DNA of 36,270 nucleotides from JAFAGX01 sp035624085 (GCA_035624085.1 DASPSE010000233.1:1-36270), one strand, 5' to 3'; shown: positions 26,025-34,502, counted from the first letter of the stretch. Program-made: numbers and translations. The notes: generated from the letters alone by a model not told the origin.

Positions 26025-26876
26025 ATGACGAAGAAAACTGTTTGTTCTATGGCGCTGGTTGCAGCGCTAATTCTCTGCGTTCAGTCCGCGTTGGCCCAAA
26101 CCTACGCAGGCCCGCCTAAGCCTGCGATCCAAGATTATGGACCGTTCACGAACTCGACGTTTAAAGGCAGCCACAATACCACCAGGCATGCTCCCAATGG
26201 GGAGTGCGGCAATCCAGCTGGTCACTGCCTGTTCTATGGCGGCGACTTTGTAAGCTATCCCCTCGGTCCTTCAACCCTCCCCAATGGTCTGGCGAACGAG
26301 ACCACGACTTTAATATCCGGGAGTCCGTATGGAGCCGCAGTTTGGGTTCCATTCACAGTTCCGGCAAACCAGACATGGGAGGTGACGGGACTCTTCACCA
26401 ACAACTTTTCCTCGTATGGCGTGCTGGATCAGTATCCGACCGCGCCGACGTCTGCGGCCCTCTGGTCGATCAACGAAGGTGTCGGGGCAGGCGATCCCGG
26501 AACAATAATTGCTTCCGGTACCGCTGCAGCTACCATCACGGCGACTGGTCGTTCCGACTTTTCCTTTGACGAGTACACGGTGCAGGTAACAGGACTGAGT
26601 TTCGTCCTGACCGGCGGCGAATACTGGTTGAGCGTAGTGCCCTTGTGCACGAACGTGGATGATCCTTTCTGCGGCGGGGTGTTCTTTCTGACTGATGCCG
26701 AGTACCTCAATACTACGCCTGCAAATGCGGTCGGTCCGGCGGAGCCGCTGGATTCCTCGTTCTTCGACTCCCCATTCTTCGGCTTGACCTTCGATCCCTC
26801 CAACGGTAGTGTCGGTGCGTGCGCCGGCTTCGGCTGCGACGCATTCTCGGCGGGTGTGCTTGGTAGTCACATATAA
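26025..26876 (+). CDS. Exported protein of unknown function
   Basis: A 283-residue protein with GGGAGGAG upstream and a clear signal peptide ending AQT at about residue 26. The mature part is rich in Gly, Ser, Thr and Phe, with beta-strand character: WVPFTVPANQTWEVTGLFTNN, LWSINEGVGAGDPG and GGEYWLSVVP. This recalls choice-of-anchor extracellular modules found in environmental bacteria, in which a jelly-roll-like domain is built from such strands; I cannot assign a family. There is no C-terminal sorting motif. Several cysteines near the end may form disulfides. It lies 97 nt after the S53 peptidase gene and may be co-expressed with it. Confidence 0.8.
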   Translation: MTKKTVCSMALVAALILCVQSALAQTYAGPPKPAIQDYGPFTNSTFKGSHNTTRHAPNGECGNPAGHCLFYGGDFVSYPLGPSTLPNGLANETTTLISGSPYGAAVWVPFTVPANQTWEVTGLFTNNFSSYGVLDQYPTAPTSAALWSINEGVGAGDPGTIIASGTAAATITATGRSDFSFDEYTVQVTGLSFVLTGGEYWLSVVPLCTNVDDPFCGGVFFLTDAEYLNTTPANAVGPAEPLDSSFFDSPFFGLTFDPSNGSVGACAGFGCDAFSAGVLGSHI

Positions 26877-26924
26877 AGGGAGTACAGGCGAAGCAGCGGT
26901 TTCGTCTGCACATAGCCTTGGCGA

Positions 26925-26964
26925 AGCCCGGTCTCGAACAGCAGGTCGCTGCTGAGACCGGGCT
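26925..26964 (+). repeat. Long stem-loop between two exported-protein genes
   Basis: AGCCCGGTCT at 26925-26934 pairs with AGACCGGGCT at 26955-26964. Inside, after a 4-nt bulge on one side, CAGCAG, loop GTCG and CTGCTG pair as well, giving about 16 bp in total. No T-run follows. It may be a Rho-type end structure or an mRNA stabiliser downstream of the 26025-26876 gene. Confidence 0.6.
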
Positions 26965-27110
26965 CGTCGAGCTTCAGGGGCCACGTCTGCAGCTCATTCA
27001 ACTTTCCAAGCTGCGACTTAGAGCCAGATTTTGCGGCGCGGTTGCATTGATGTCTCGAGAACATTCAGGAGGCGGGTTCATCGGAACAGGTTGCTCTCAG
27101 AGGGTCGTGC

Positions 27111-28757
27111 GTGGACCTCGCTAATGGTCTCCACAGGATGTGTCCCGTACGACGAACGAGCCATCATCTCGTCGAGCTGGTTTGGTGCATGACCGGTGTC
27201 GGCAGCCTACTCGGATTGACCCCCCCAACTTGTTTTGGGCAGCACACCGAAATTCGCGATGCAGGTGGCGGTAGAAAGATTGAACTCGTCTACGATGCCG
27301 CCGGTCATGTGGTGGAGACGCGCACCATGGATGTGACCGGCAGGCTTCAGGGCCGGGTTGAACACGAATACTCGCCGGGGTTTCTTGTGCCCCAGGAAAC
27401 CAACACTTCGTACTGGCCTGACGGCAAGACGATCAGGTCGGTGGCGCGAGTCCTCTACGACGAGAACGCAAATTTTACTGGCGAAGTAGTTGATCTCTTC
27501 AATGAGGCGGGGGCGCAAACCGGGGGAACCAAGCTGACCCACGACCCGTTCACCGGTATCTATCGTTGTTCCAAATGGGACCCTTCTACCCACGCCTATC
27601 AACCAAATGAATGCCCTGCAGCGGAGGAGTCAGCGGAAGCGCCAAAGAGGCCGAAACAATTGACCCGTGATCAGGTGATGAAACAACTGGAGCTGGCACG
27701 GCAGGCTCGACGCGAAGAGCAGAAGGTGCAGCGCACAGAGCGCAAGGCGCCCACTCAAGCATCCAGCACGATTGTGGTGAAAGAATTCGGCGTCATCTTG
27801 CCGGCGCAGCTTCGTCCGGGTGAGCGAGTTTCAGGGAGTGTCGTCGAAGATCCGCAGAAATACGATGAAGTGCAGGACCTCACCGTTATCCGATTGAAGC
27901 TGCCCATGGAGTCGCAAGGTGAAGCTGCGACTTTGGCGGGCTGGACGTTTGAGGCGCCCGGGGGAAGCCCTCAGCCGGCCGACGCTCCCACCACCTTCAC
28001 CGTTCCACGCACTTCCGAATTCCCCCTCACGCTGCGGCAGGTGGGGAATCCCGGCCGCTCCGTTTCGTCTGAAGTGACTGTTGCGAAGAATCCACAACCG
28101 CAGAAGCCATCGAAATCACAAACGTTCGAGGCCCCTGCGCTGTGCCTCAAGGGCGACCTCTGCCCCGTCCGCGGACCTTTTGGTGGAGATAGCGCCAGGA
28201 CGATTGTCGCTTTTGGTAGCCGGCCCGCGCCCATCGTGGCAGAATCAGAAGACACCGTGTTCGTGCGCGTTCCAGACGAGCTGCCGGCTGGCGCAACTCA
28301 CTTGATTGTGTCTGACGGTCCGCAGATGACGGCGCTGCCCGTCGACGTCGCCGAACTCAGATTTACACCGGCTCGTCGCGAGCTGCGCGAGGGTGAAACC
28401 TTGTTGATACACACGGTTCTGTCTGGGCCGGAGGAGCTCGCCGAGGACCTATGGCAGGCGGGAGTCTTTCCTCTTGCCGGGAGCGTTGAAAGAGCCCGCG
28501 AAGCGGTTCCGGACTTCCAGCCACCGAGGCAGGGAAAAGAAGGAGTGATTGTGGTCGTTGTTCGCAATACGACGCCGGGGACCGTTTCCTTTCGTGGCTC
28601 GAAGGATCAGACGCTCGTGTTCGAGCTGACTCCCGATTCCTTCAAGAACGGGGAATTTAAGTACCACTTTGTGGTCGAGGCTGCAAGAACGGGCAGCTTT
28701 GCGCTGCAGCCAACCGTCTTGCCGTTTCTGGCCCCTGTACGAGGCCAGCACTTTTGA
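27111..28757 (+). CDS. Exported protein of unknown function with an RHS-like N-terminal segment
   Basis: A 548-residue protein. GTG at 27111 is taken as start because AGAGGG lies about six nt upstream; ATG at 27138 or 27189 would also keep the hydrophobic signal region (about residues 20-43, ending FGQ). Residues 45-110 have YD-repeat character (VYDAAGHVVETRTMDVTGRL), as in RHS proteins, but only one or two copies. A charged helical segment at about 180-215 (QLELARQARREEQ) is followed by a beta-rich region of about 300 residues without a recognised motif. No cysteine protease or toxin tip is visible, so this is not an RHS toxin. Function unknown. Confidence 0.75.
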   Translation: MDLANGLHRMCPVRRTSHHLVELVWCMTGVGSLLGLTPPTCFGQHTEIRDAGGGRKIELVYDAAGHVVETRTMDVTGRLQGRVEHEYSPGFLVPQETNTSYWPDGKTIRSVARVLYDENANFTGEVVDLFNEAGAQTGGTKLTHDPFTGIYRCSKWDPSTHAYQPNECPAAEESAEAPKRPKQLTRDQVMKQLELARQARREEQKVQRTERKAPTQASSTIVVKEFGVILPAQLRPGERVSGSVVEDPQKYDEVQDLTVIRLKLPMESQGEAATLAGWTFEAPGGSPQPADAPTTFTVPRTSEFPLTLRQVGNPGRSVSSEVTVAKNPQPQKPSKSQTFEAPALCLKGDLCPVRGPFGGDSARTIVAFGSRPAPIVAESEDTVFVRVPDELPAGATHLIVSDGPQMTALPVDVAELRFTPARRELREGETLLIHTVLSGPEELAEDLWQAGVFPLAGSVERAREAVPDFQPPRQGKEGVIVVVVRNTTPGTVSFRGSKDQTLVFELTPDSFKNGEFKYHFVVEAARTGSFALQPTVLPFLAPVRGQHF

Positions 28758-28940
28758 ACTGCGGTGGGCAAGCCGGGGAAATGCTTTTTTGCGGAAAAAG
28801 AATGAATTTTGAACACGGGCAGTACACAGCGGCGGAAAGTTGCAGAGGGAGTTCGAGACCTCCTATGCGACGATACAAGAAACTCAGCAGCTCTTCGTTT
28901 TGGGGCCTCGGTCCACCAGATCAATCTTGAAGGAGATTCT

Positions 28941-31484
28941 ATGAAGCGTAAGTTTGCAAGTGTCATGTCGGTTCTCTCCCTGATTCTCCTGGCACTAGCG
29001 CCAGTGGTCCAGGCGCAGACGAAGGGGAAGCCGCAGGTATTGCACAATCCCGACGTGAGGTATCCGATCTATTTCGACGTTTCGCCGCCGCTGCGGGAAA
29101 TGGCCAAACAATCCGCGCCCCAACCGGGCCTTCATCTGGCACCGCCAGTACGAACGCTGCCTGCGCGGCCGGGCCAGGTACATCGGGAGGATGGCGCACG
29201 CCAGACAACTACCCTCCCCTTGGTCGCCGCCACCATTGGCCTGAACCTGCTGGGAGTCGGGAACGGCTTCAACGGCTACAGCGTTCCTGACGCTCCCACT
29301 GACGTGAACCTGGCGGTGGGCGACACCCAAGTAGTGCAGTGGGTAAACACATCCTATGCCGTGTTCGACAAGACCACCGGTGCGGTCATCGCGGGGCCGA
29401 TCGAGGGCAATACGCTTTGGTCGGGCTTTGGCGGAAACTGCCAAAATGACAACAGCGGCGACATTGTCGCTCAGTGGGACAAGATTGCTCATCGCTGGCT
29501 GTTGGCCCAAAACGCGTTCACCACTCCGTACCTCACTTGCGTCGCAGTTTCCGAGACCAACGACGCGACCGGTGCCTACTACCGTTTCGCCTACTCGCAG
29601 CCCGGCTTTCCCGACTACCCGAAATGGGGCATCATGCCGGACGCTTATTATCAGAACCAAAACAACTTCGGTGATGGAGGGGCTGCCTACCCGTGTGCGT
29701 ATGACCGCTCCAAGCTGCTAGTGGGCGATTCCTCAGCGGCGCAGATCTGCTTCCAGCAGGGCGCGAACGACTTCAGCCTGCTGCCTGCCGATCTCGACTC
29801 TGCCGGCACTCTTCCGCCAACGGGCCAGCAGGAGGTTTACCTGGGGAGCATCAGTAGCGGTACCGGTACCCAGGTATATGAGTACCTGTTCCACGTCGAT
29901 TTCACCACTCCTTCGAACTCGACCTTCACCGGAACTAATCTATCGATGCCGATCACGGTGGCCGCGTACACCCTGGCCTGCGGCGGCGACTCGCCCTGCA
30001 TCCCCCAGGAGGGTAGTTCCGATGACCTGGATTCGCTCGGTGATCGCCTGATGTATCGGCTGGCCTACCGCAATTTTAGCGATCACCAGTCGTGGCTGGT
30101 GAGCCACGCCGTAGATGCGGGCAGTTCGGTGGGCGAGAGATGGTACGAGTTCCAGCAGACGGAAACGCCCCCAACTAACTTCCTCCTGAACGTGTATCAG
30201 CAAGGCACTTTCGCTCCGGATAGCAACTACCGCTGGATGGGCTCGCTCGCCATGGACAGCGCCCAAGACATCGCTCTGGGCTACAGTGTTTCGAGCTCGA
30301 GTATGTTTCCGACCGTCAACTTCACCGGTCGCGTCGCCTCCGACCCGCTCGGCACTATGGAAAGCGAAGTTCTCATCGTCGCCGGAACCGGCTCCCAGGT
30401 GGACACGAGCAATCGCTGGGGCGACTACACCAGCATGGCCATCGACGAAGCAGACGACTGCACCTTCTGGTACACCAACCAGTACTACATGACGACCACG
30501 AGCTTCGACTGGAGCACGCAACTGGCATCCCTCAAGTTCCCCGGTTGCGGCACCACCACGCCGGATTTCTCCCTGTCGCCGTTGCCCTCTACCCAGACGG
30601 TGAACGTAGGCGCCAGCGCCACTTACACTGCGACGGCAACTCCGGTGAACTCATTTAGCGGAACCGTCAGTCTTACGGTAACTGGCTGCCCGTCCAACGC
30701 CACTTGCACGCTCAACCCCACTTCAGTGACGCTCCCGCCCGCGCAAAACTCGACCCTGACCGTTCAGACAACCAGCACGACACCGACGGGAACATACACG
30801 TTGACGATCACTGGAACGAGCGGCAGCCTGGTTAACACCACATCGGTCACGCTGGTAGTAGTCACTCCCGACTTTTCCATTTCGGCTTCGCCGGCTTCGC
30901 AAACGGTCGCTGTGGGCGGCAGCCTCAGCTATACCGCAAAGTTAGCTGCGTTGAACGGATTTAGCGGAACCGTCGGTCTGACCGTCACTGGCTGTCCGTC
31001 CAACACCACTTGTACGCTCAAGCCGACGTCCGTGCCGTTCCCGCCTGGGCAGAACTCCACCCTGACCGTCCAGACAACCAGCACCACACCGGGCGGCACC
31101 TATACCTTGACGATTACGGGAACGAGCGGCAGCCTGATTCACACCGCATCGGTGACGCTGGTAGTGAAGGCTCCCGACTTCTCAATCACGTCTGGAACCA
31201 GTCTCCTGAGTATCAAGCCCGGAGCCACGGCCAAGTACGGTTTGACCTTAACGCCTCTGACTGGATTCAAGGGAAGCGTCACTCTCACGGTAAGCGGATT
31301 GCCTTCGAATAGCTCGGGGGCGTTCAGTGTCAGCCCGGTGACGGTGACCTATCCTAAAGCCTCGAAGTCGACCCTTAGCGTGTCGACCACGACAAGCGTT
31401 CCAGCCGGGACCTACACTTTAACCATTACCGGCACCAGCGGCACTTTGACGCATTCCATTACCGTGACCCTGGTGGTGACGTAA
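28941..31484 (+). CDS. Large exported protein with three C-terminal Ig-like repeats
   Basis: An 847-residue protein. The ATG at 28941 has AAGGAG six nt upstream and begins a typical signal peptide (MKRKFASVMSVLSLILLALA, cleavage near VQAQ). A longer frame from 28809 has neither. Residues about 90-535 form a beta-rich domain (NGYSVPDAPTDVNLAVGD, QWDKIAHRWLLAQ, RWGDYTSMAIDE) that I do not recognise by name but have seen as a hypothetical secreted module of Acidobacteria; it may be a propeller. Three Ig-like repeats follow from about residue 540. The first two are nearly identical in places (TSTTP, GTYTLTITGTSG). It lies 183 nt after the preceding exported protein gene and is followed by a terminator. 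Confidence 0.82.
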   Translation: MKRKFASVMSVLSLILLALAPVVQAQTKGKPQVLHNPDVRYPIYFDVSPPLREMAKQSAPQPGLHLAPPVRTLPARPGQVHREDGARQTTTLPLVAATIGLNLLGVGNGFNGYSVPDAPTDVNLAVGDTQVVQWVNTSYAVFDKTTGAVIAGPIEGNTLWSGFGGNCQNDNSGDIVAQWDKIAHRWLLAQNAFTTPYLTCVAVSETNDATGAYYRFAYSQPGFPDYPKWGIMPDAYYQNQNNFGDGGAAYPCAYDRSKLLVGDSSAAQICFQQGANDFSLLPADLDSAGTLPPTGQQEVYLGSISSGTGTQVYEYLFHVDFTTPSNSTFTGTNLSMPITVAAYTLACGGDSPCIPQEGSSDDLDSLGDRLMYRLAYRNFSDHQSWLVSHAVDAGSSVGERWYEFQQTETPPTNFLLNVYQQGTFAPDSNYRWMGSLAMDSAQDIALGYSVSSSSMFPTVNFTGRVASDPLGTMESEVLIVAGTGSQVDTSNRWGDYTSMAIDEADDCTFWYTNQYYMTTTSFDWSTQLASLKFPGCGTTTPDFSLSPLPSTQTVNVGASATYTATATPVNSFSGTVSLTVTGCPSNATCTLNPTSVTLPPAQNSTLTVQTTSTTPTGTYTLTITGTSGSLVNTTSVTLVVVTPDFSISASPASQTVAVGGSLSYTAKLAALNGFSGTVGLTVTGCPSNTTCTLKPTSVPFPPGQNSTLTVQTTSTTPGGTYTLTITGTSGSLIHTASVTLVVKAPDFSITSGTSLLSIKPGATAKYGLTLTPLTGFKGSVTLTVSGLPSNSSGAFSVSPVTVTYPKASKSTLSVSTTTSVPAGTYTLTITGTSGTLTHSITVTLVVT

Positions 31485-31499
31485 TCAGTAGCACTGTGT

Positions 31500-31542
31500 C
31501 GGGGCGGACTTTTTATGTTCGCCCCGGCGCCGCTTTCTTTTT
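31500..31542 (+). terminator. Intrinsic terminator after the Ig-repeat protein
   Basis: GGGGCGGAC and GTTCGCCCC pair over nine positions (one G-T) around a 7-nt T-rich loop, 16 nt after the stop codon. A T-rich run starts about eight bases later at 31534. Confidence 0.7.
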
Positions 31543-31893
31543 ACCTTGACGAGCGGCTCCCAATGAGCCGCAGTCTGCCTAGCATTAAATCCCTGCCCCC
31601 TTCACAGACGAAAAAACACCAAGCCGAGCAAACTGCTGGAGCAGCGTGCAAAAATTTCCTTCCTTCGCGTCGCGAGAGGGAAGGGGATAGGCAGCGAACC
31701 TGGAACACGGAGATCATCTGTCACGACTTTAACCAGTTGTAACTAAAGTACTTAAAGAGACCGCAGAGCAGTAGGTGAGATCGTTGGCCGGGTAATTGCT
31801 TAAACCCTTACGGCGTGCTCTACGGCGATGCGTGCGCATTTCGCCGGAAAATGGCTAACTCGTTCTTATATCACCGATCGCAAGGAGGCCAAG
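31543..31893. promoter_or_regulatory. Intergenic region upstream of the lipoprotein gene
   Basis: About 350 bp with no convincing gene. It should contain the promoter of the lipoprotein, but I cannot point to a clear -35/-10 pair. AAGGAGG at 31882-31888 is the ribosome site that decides the start at 31894. Confidence 0.35.
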
Positions 31894-33432
31894 ATGCACA
31901 GAGCACATCTCTTACTCTCTATTGGACTGATTCTGTTGTTCCTGGCTGGATGCAGTCAGGCTCCGGTTACCAGCACATCGCCCGGCCCTACCGGAACGAA
32001 TAACCCCACTGGCACCAACTCAAGTGGCCAAGTCAGCCTGAGCATGACAGACGAGCCGCCGAGTGGCGTGACCGTCTTGTTCTTCCAGATTAATCTCACC
32101 GCCGCTAATCTGACGCCGGCTTCCGGTTCGAGCAACGTCTCGCTGCTGAGCAACAACACTCCCGTCCAAATTGACATTACACAACTGCAAGCGATTTCCG
32201 CGTTCCTGAGCACTGCTAGCGTGCCGACCGGAACGTACAACAGTCTGACCCTCACTTTCGCCAATCCGCAACTCGTGATCTTCAACGCTTCGGACCAGGC
32301 GATCGCCAGCACTTGCCCGCTCAACAGTACTTGCCAACTCACGCCACAGCTTGACAACTCCTCTACGCTGACATTTTCCTCCGCGCCTTTTCCGGTCAGC
32401 GTTGCGCAGAATATTCCCCTCGGCTTTCTGGTGGACTTCCATCTGAACCAGGTCATCCAGTCGGATCTTTCAGTAAATCTCGGAATCTCGAATGGCGTCA
32501 CCGTCGAGACACTGCCACCGGCGCCGCCTATTGGTCCTCAGCCGTTCGGTTTCCTGTTCGGGACGGTTCAGAGCGTGAACGCCAGCCAAAGCCAATTCAC
32601 TCTGCAGACTCGCGATGCAAGGACATTCACGATTGACGTGAACAGCAGCACCACTTACGCGAATTTCCCCAGCAGCGTTTGCACGACCAGCAGTCTCTCC
32701 TGCCTCACCCCCGGACAGATTGTTAAGGTGCAGGTCGGGAGCGTGCAAGCTGATGGAACCTTGCTCGCCGCCGAGATCTCCTATGTACAAACCGCTGCGC
32801 AACTAGTCGTGGAAGGAGACATCATCGGACTGAGCACCTTAAACGGCAGCACGGTCATGAAGCTCCTCTTGCATTGGTGTCCGCCCGACAACAGCATGTT
32901 GCTATTCGGCGGCATGGCATCCGTCACCATTTCTTCCACTGCCACGTTCTCGGTGGATTCTGACAATTTCACGATCCCTGCCGGATTGAGCTTTGCCAGC
33001 GCTTCCGACCTGCTGGTGGGCCAGGAGGTGCAGGTCGATGTGGTGGCCGCATCGCTCAGCAATGTTGCAAGTCCTGCCCCTTGGGCTCCGCCCACTGTTT
33101 CTTTTACCACCGACAGCGTGGAACTTGAGCCGAGTCAGGTCACCGGTACCATAACGACGATCAACTCAAGTGCGTCCACCTTCACCATTACAACTTTCCC
33201 AAACTTCTTCGTGCCCTGGCTCACTGCGAACTGGGTGAGCTGGACGCCGACTCAAATTACAGTGGAGACCACGTCGCAGACGACGTATCAGGGTCTCAGC
33301 ACAGACAGCTTTTCGGGGCTGGAGACTAACAGTCTGGTCTCCGTGCGCGGCTGGCTATTCTCGACGAGCGGCCCAACGCCGTCCACGCTCGTGGCAGAAA
33401 CGGTGCTCGGACGACCACAGGGATTTTTCTAA
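31894..33432 (+). CDS. Lipoprotein with DUF4382-like and DUF5666-like domains
   Basis: A 512-residue lipoprotein. AAGGAGG five nt upstream fixes the ATG at 31894; the frame extends further upstream without support. The signal is MHRAHLLLSIG then LFLAGC, so Cys20 would be lipidated. A Ser/Thr/Pro/Asn linker precedes a DUF4382-type domain (about residues 45-205: VSLSMTDEPPSGVTVLFFQI, VPTGTYNSLTLTF). Next come OB-like DUF5666-type segments (FGTVQSVN, GQIVKVQVG and a later VTGTITTIN). These domains are widespread in Acidobacteria and Bacteroidota lipoproteins, with no known chemistry. Location is the outer or inner membrane facing the periplasm or surface. A REP-like palindrome lies just downstream. 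Confidence 0.85.
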   Translation: MHRAHLLLSIGLILLFLAGCSQAPVTSTSPGPTGTNNPTGTNSSGQVSLSMTDEPPSGVTVLFFQINLTAANLTPASGSSNVSLLSNNTPVQIDITQLQAISAFLSTASVPTGTYNSLTLTFANPQLVIFNASDQAIASTCPLNSTCQLTPQLDNSSTLTFSSAPFPVSVAQNIPLGFLVDFHLNQVIQSDLSVNLGISNGVTVETLPPAPPIGPQPFGFLFGTVQSVNASQSQFTLQTRDARTFTIDVNSSTTYANFPSSVCTTSSLSCLTPGQIVKVQVGSVQADGTLLAAEISYVQTAAQLVVEGDIIGLSTLNGSTVMKLLLHWCPPDNSMLLFGGMASVTISSTATFSVDSDNFTIPAGLSFASASDLLVGQEVQVDVVAASLSNVASPAPWAPPTVSFTTDSVELEPSQVTGTITTINSSASTFTITTFPNFFVPWLTANWVSWTPTQITVETTSQTTYQGLSTDSFSGLETNSLVSVRGWLFSTSGPTPSTLVAETVLGRPQGFF

Positions 33433-33450
33433 CCCTTGCACTGAAGTGGA

Positions 33451-33508
33451 AATTGGGAGCAACGCCCAGGTTCGCGAGCGGGGTTCGCGAGCGAACCTGG
33501 GACCAATT
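33451..33508 (+). repeat. REP-like palindromic element after the lipoprotein gene
   Basis: CCCAGGTTCGC at 33465-33475 pairs perfectly with GCGAACCTGGG at 33491-33501. An outer pair AATTGG (33451-33456) and CCAATT (33503-33508) extends the palindrome. Within it GGTTCGCGAGCG occurs twice in tandem (33469-33480 and 33482-33493). This looks like an extragenic palindromic repeat that could also end transcription of the lipoprotein gene. Confidence 0.6.
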
Positions 33509-33565
33509 GAGGTTCCCACCTTCGGGCTGATCGTTACCCCAGTGAACCGCACGAAACGTCTGGCT

Positions 33566-33658
33566 GGTAGTGTCCTAATTTGGAATCGCTCTGCGACCTT
33601 GGTGAATTCTTTGCGTCCTTTGCGGTGAAAAGCTTTCGGAAGTATATACTTTACGCAA
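33566..33658 (+). repeat. Left terminal inverted repeat
   Basis: This pairs with 35997-36095. The outer 15 bases match at 14 positions and the inner 31 bases (33628-33658 against 35997-36027 reversed) match at 29. The middle is more diverged and differs in length by about six bases. Confidence 0.75.
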
Positions 33659-33803
33659 CCCCTTGAAAAACCACTCTCACTCCTAAAGTCTGCCGCCATT
33701 CCCGATTTGCACAACGTCTAGGGCAGTTTAAAAAATTGTGACTACCCCCTTGTGTGTACTAGGCCAAGAGGGGTATGCTCTAGGGTAGGAGATAGTTTCT
33801 ATC

Positions 33804-34226
33804 ATGGCTACCACAGACAAACTCGACTTGGAAGCACAGCTTGAGTGGGTCTTAGCTGCCAAGCGGACGGAGCAAGAATCCCATGACAAGCGTATGGCTG
33901 CATTCGAGAAGATTGAGACGGGCATTAGGGCTTTGATGGGACGCGGGGAGGCTGGCAGCACCGTTACGCCCACAGTAGTCGAGTCTGGCAACGGTGGTAG
34001 CGGGAACACTCCACTCGCCCGCCTGATTTTGAAAATCGCGCATGACGCTGGCGGACACTGGCTTGGGCTAGAAGACTTCAAACGTGCTGCTGAACACGCA
34101 CAGTTCGATTTCGGTGAAAAGTCTCCCGGACGGACATTGCACTGGGGATTGATCGGACTTACCACGAATGGCTATTTAGAGAGCCAAGGTAGTGACAGCA
34201 ATCGGAGGTACAGAGCGAAACAATAA
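33804..34226 (+). CDS. Passenger protein of unknown function with coiled-coil and winged-helix-like parts
   Basis: A 140-residue protein, the first gene inside the mobile element. Residues 5-50 are strongly helical and charged (LEAQLEWVLAAKRTEQESHD), probably a coiled coil that dimerises. A Gly/Thr/Ser linker leads to a C-terminal part of about 70 residues (LARLILKIAHDAGG, WLGLEDFKRAAEHAQFD, TLHWGLIGLTTNGYLE) with the helix and wing pattern of a winged-helix domain. I do not recognise the family. A nucleic-acid-binding role is a reasonable inference; the two stem-loops just downstream are possible targets. A weak promoter TTGTGT and TATGCT lies just upstream. It could regulate transposition. 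Confidence 0.65.
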   Translation: MATTDKLDLEAQLEWVLAAKRTEQESHDKRMAAFEKIETGIRALMGRGEAGSTVTPTVVESGNGGSGNTPLARLILKIAHDAGGHWLGLEDFKRAAEHAQFDFGEKSPGRTLHWGLIGLTTNGYLESQGSDSNRRYRAKQ

Positions 34227-34237
34227 GACAAAGGCTG

Positions 34238-34268
34238 CGGCCCTACAGCGTCCAAAACCGTAGGGCCG
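34238..34268 (+). ncRNA. First of two stem-loops with a shared loop core
   Basis: CGGCCCTAC and GTAGGGCCG form a perfect 9-bp stem around a 13-nt loop AGCGTCCAAAACC. It lies 11 nt after the passenger gene stop. There is no T-run, so a plain intrinsic terminator is unlikely. The loop shares the 11-nt core GCGTCCAAAAC with the next stem-loop while the stems differ. Confidence 0.5.
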
Positions 34269-34277
34269 TGTAGCATC

Positions 34278-34314
34278 CCCTCAGGCTGCGGCGTCCAAAA
34301 CTGCAGCCTGAGGG
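34278..34314 (+). ncRNA. Second of two stem-loops with a shared loop core
   Basis: CCCTCAGGCTGC and GCAGCCTGAGGG form a perfect 12-bp stem around the 13-nt loop GGCGTCCAAAACT. The sequence AGGCTGCGG also occurs just before the first stem-loop, so the two units may derive from one duplication with stems rebuilt. It lies 11 nt before the tRNA. Confidence 0.5.
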
Positions 34315-34325
34315 CCACAATTTAC

Positions 34326-34419
34326 GCGGGCGTGGTGGAATCTGGCATACACAACAGCCTTGGGCGCTGTCGGTGATCTCCGCGAGGGCACCATGTGGGT
34401 TCGAATCCCACCGCCTGCA
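34326..34419 (+). tRNA. Type II tRNA, Leu-like body with anticodon UGG (Pro)
   Basis: A 94-nt cloverleaf can be drawn in full. Acceptor stem GCGGGCG pairs with CGCCTGC (one G-U), discriminator A. The D arm has a 3-bp stem (GTG/CAC) and loop with GG at 34364-34365 reading TCTGG to CATA. Anticodon stem ACAGC/GCTGT encloses the 7-nt loop CTTGGGC, giving U33, anticodon TGG and G37. A long variable arm (about 24 nt: GGTG/CACC outside, CTC/GAG inside) and T arm GTGGG TTCGAAT CCCAC follow. The body matches bacterial tRNA-Leu, but the anticodon would read proline codons. CCA is not encoded. It sits inside the transposable element, between the stem-loops and the transposase. Confidence 0.8.
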
Positions 34420-34474
34420 TCTTACTTTTTTACCATACTCCATTTGTGTCTCTAGGTCAAATCTAATTTTTTAC

Positions 34475-34502
34475 TTGACACAACCATTGTGTTAAGTATA
34501 AA
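34475..34502 (+). promoter_or_regulatory. Transposase promoter with an embedded palindrome
   Basis: TTGACA (34475-34480), a 16-bp spacer and TATAAA (34497-34502) form a near-consensus sigma-70 promoter ending 8 nt before the transposase ATG. The spacer holds ACACAA, CCA, TTGTGT at 34478-34492, extended with imperfect pairing to 34475-34495, a likely operator. With the start codon so close, the transcript would have almost no leader. Confidence 0.7.

Noticed and set aside
27111..28757. RHS polymorphic toxin
   Set aside because: Only one or two YD-like units are seen, with no RHS core motif and no variable toxin tip or immunity gene.
28995..29660. 221-codon antisense frame (and a similar one at 29940-30521)
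   Set aside because: It lies wholly inside the Ig-repeat protein gene on the other strand, with Arg/Val/Gly-rich composition typical of a shadow frame.
34243..34443. 66-codon minus-strand frame across the stem-loops and tRNA
   Set aside because: This segment is explained by the structured RNA features on the plus strand.
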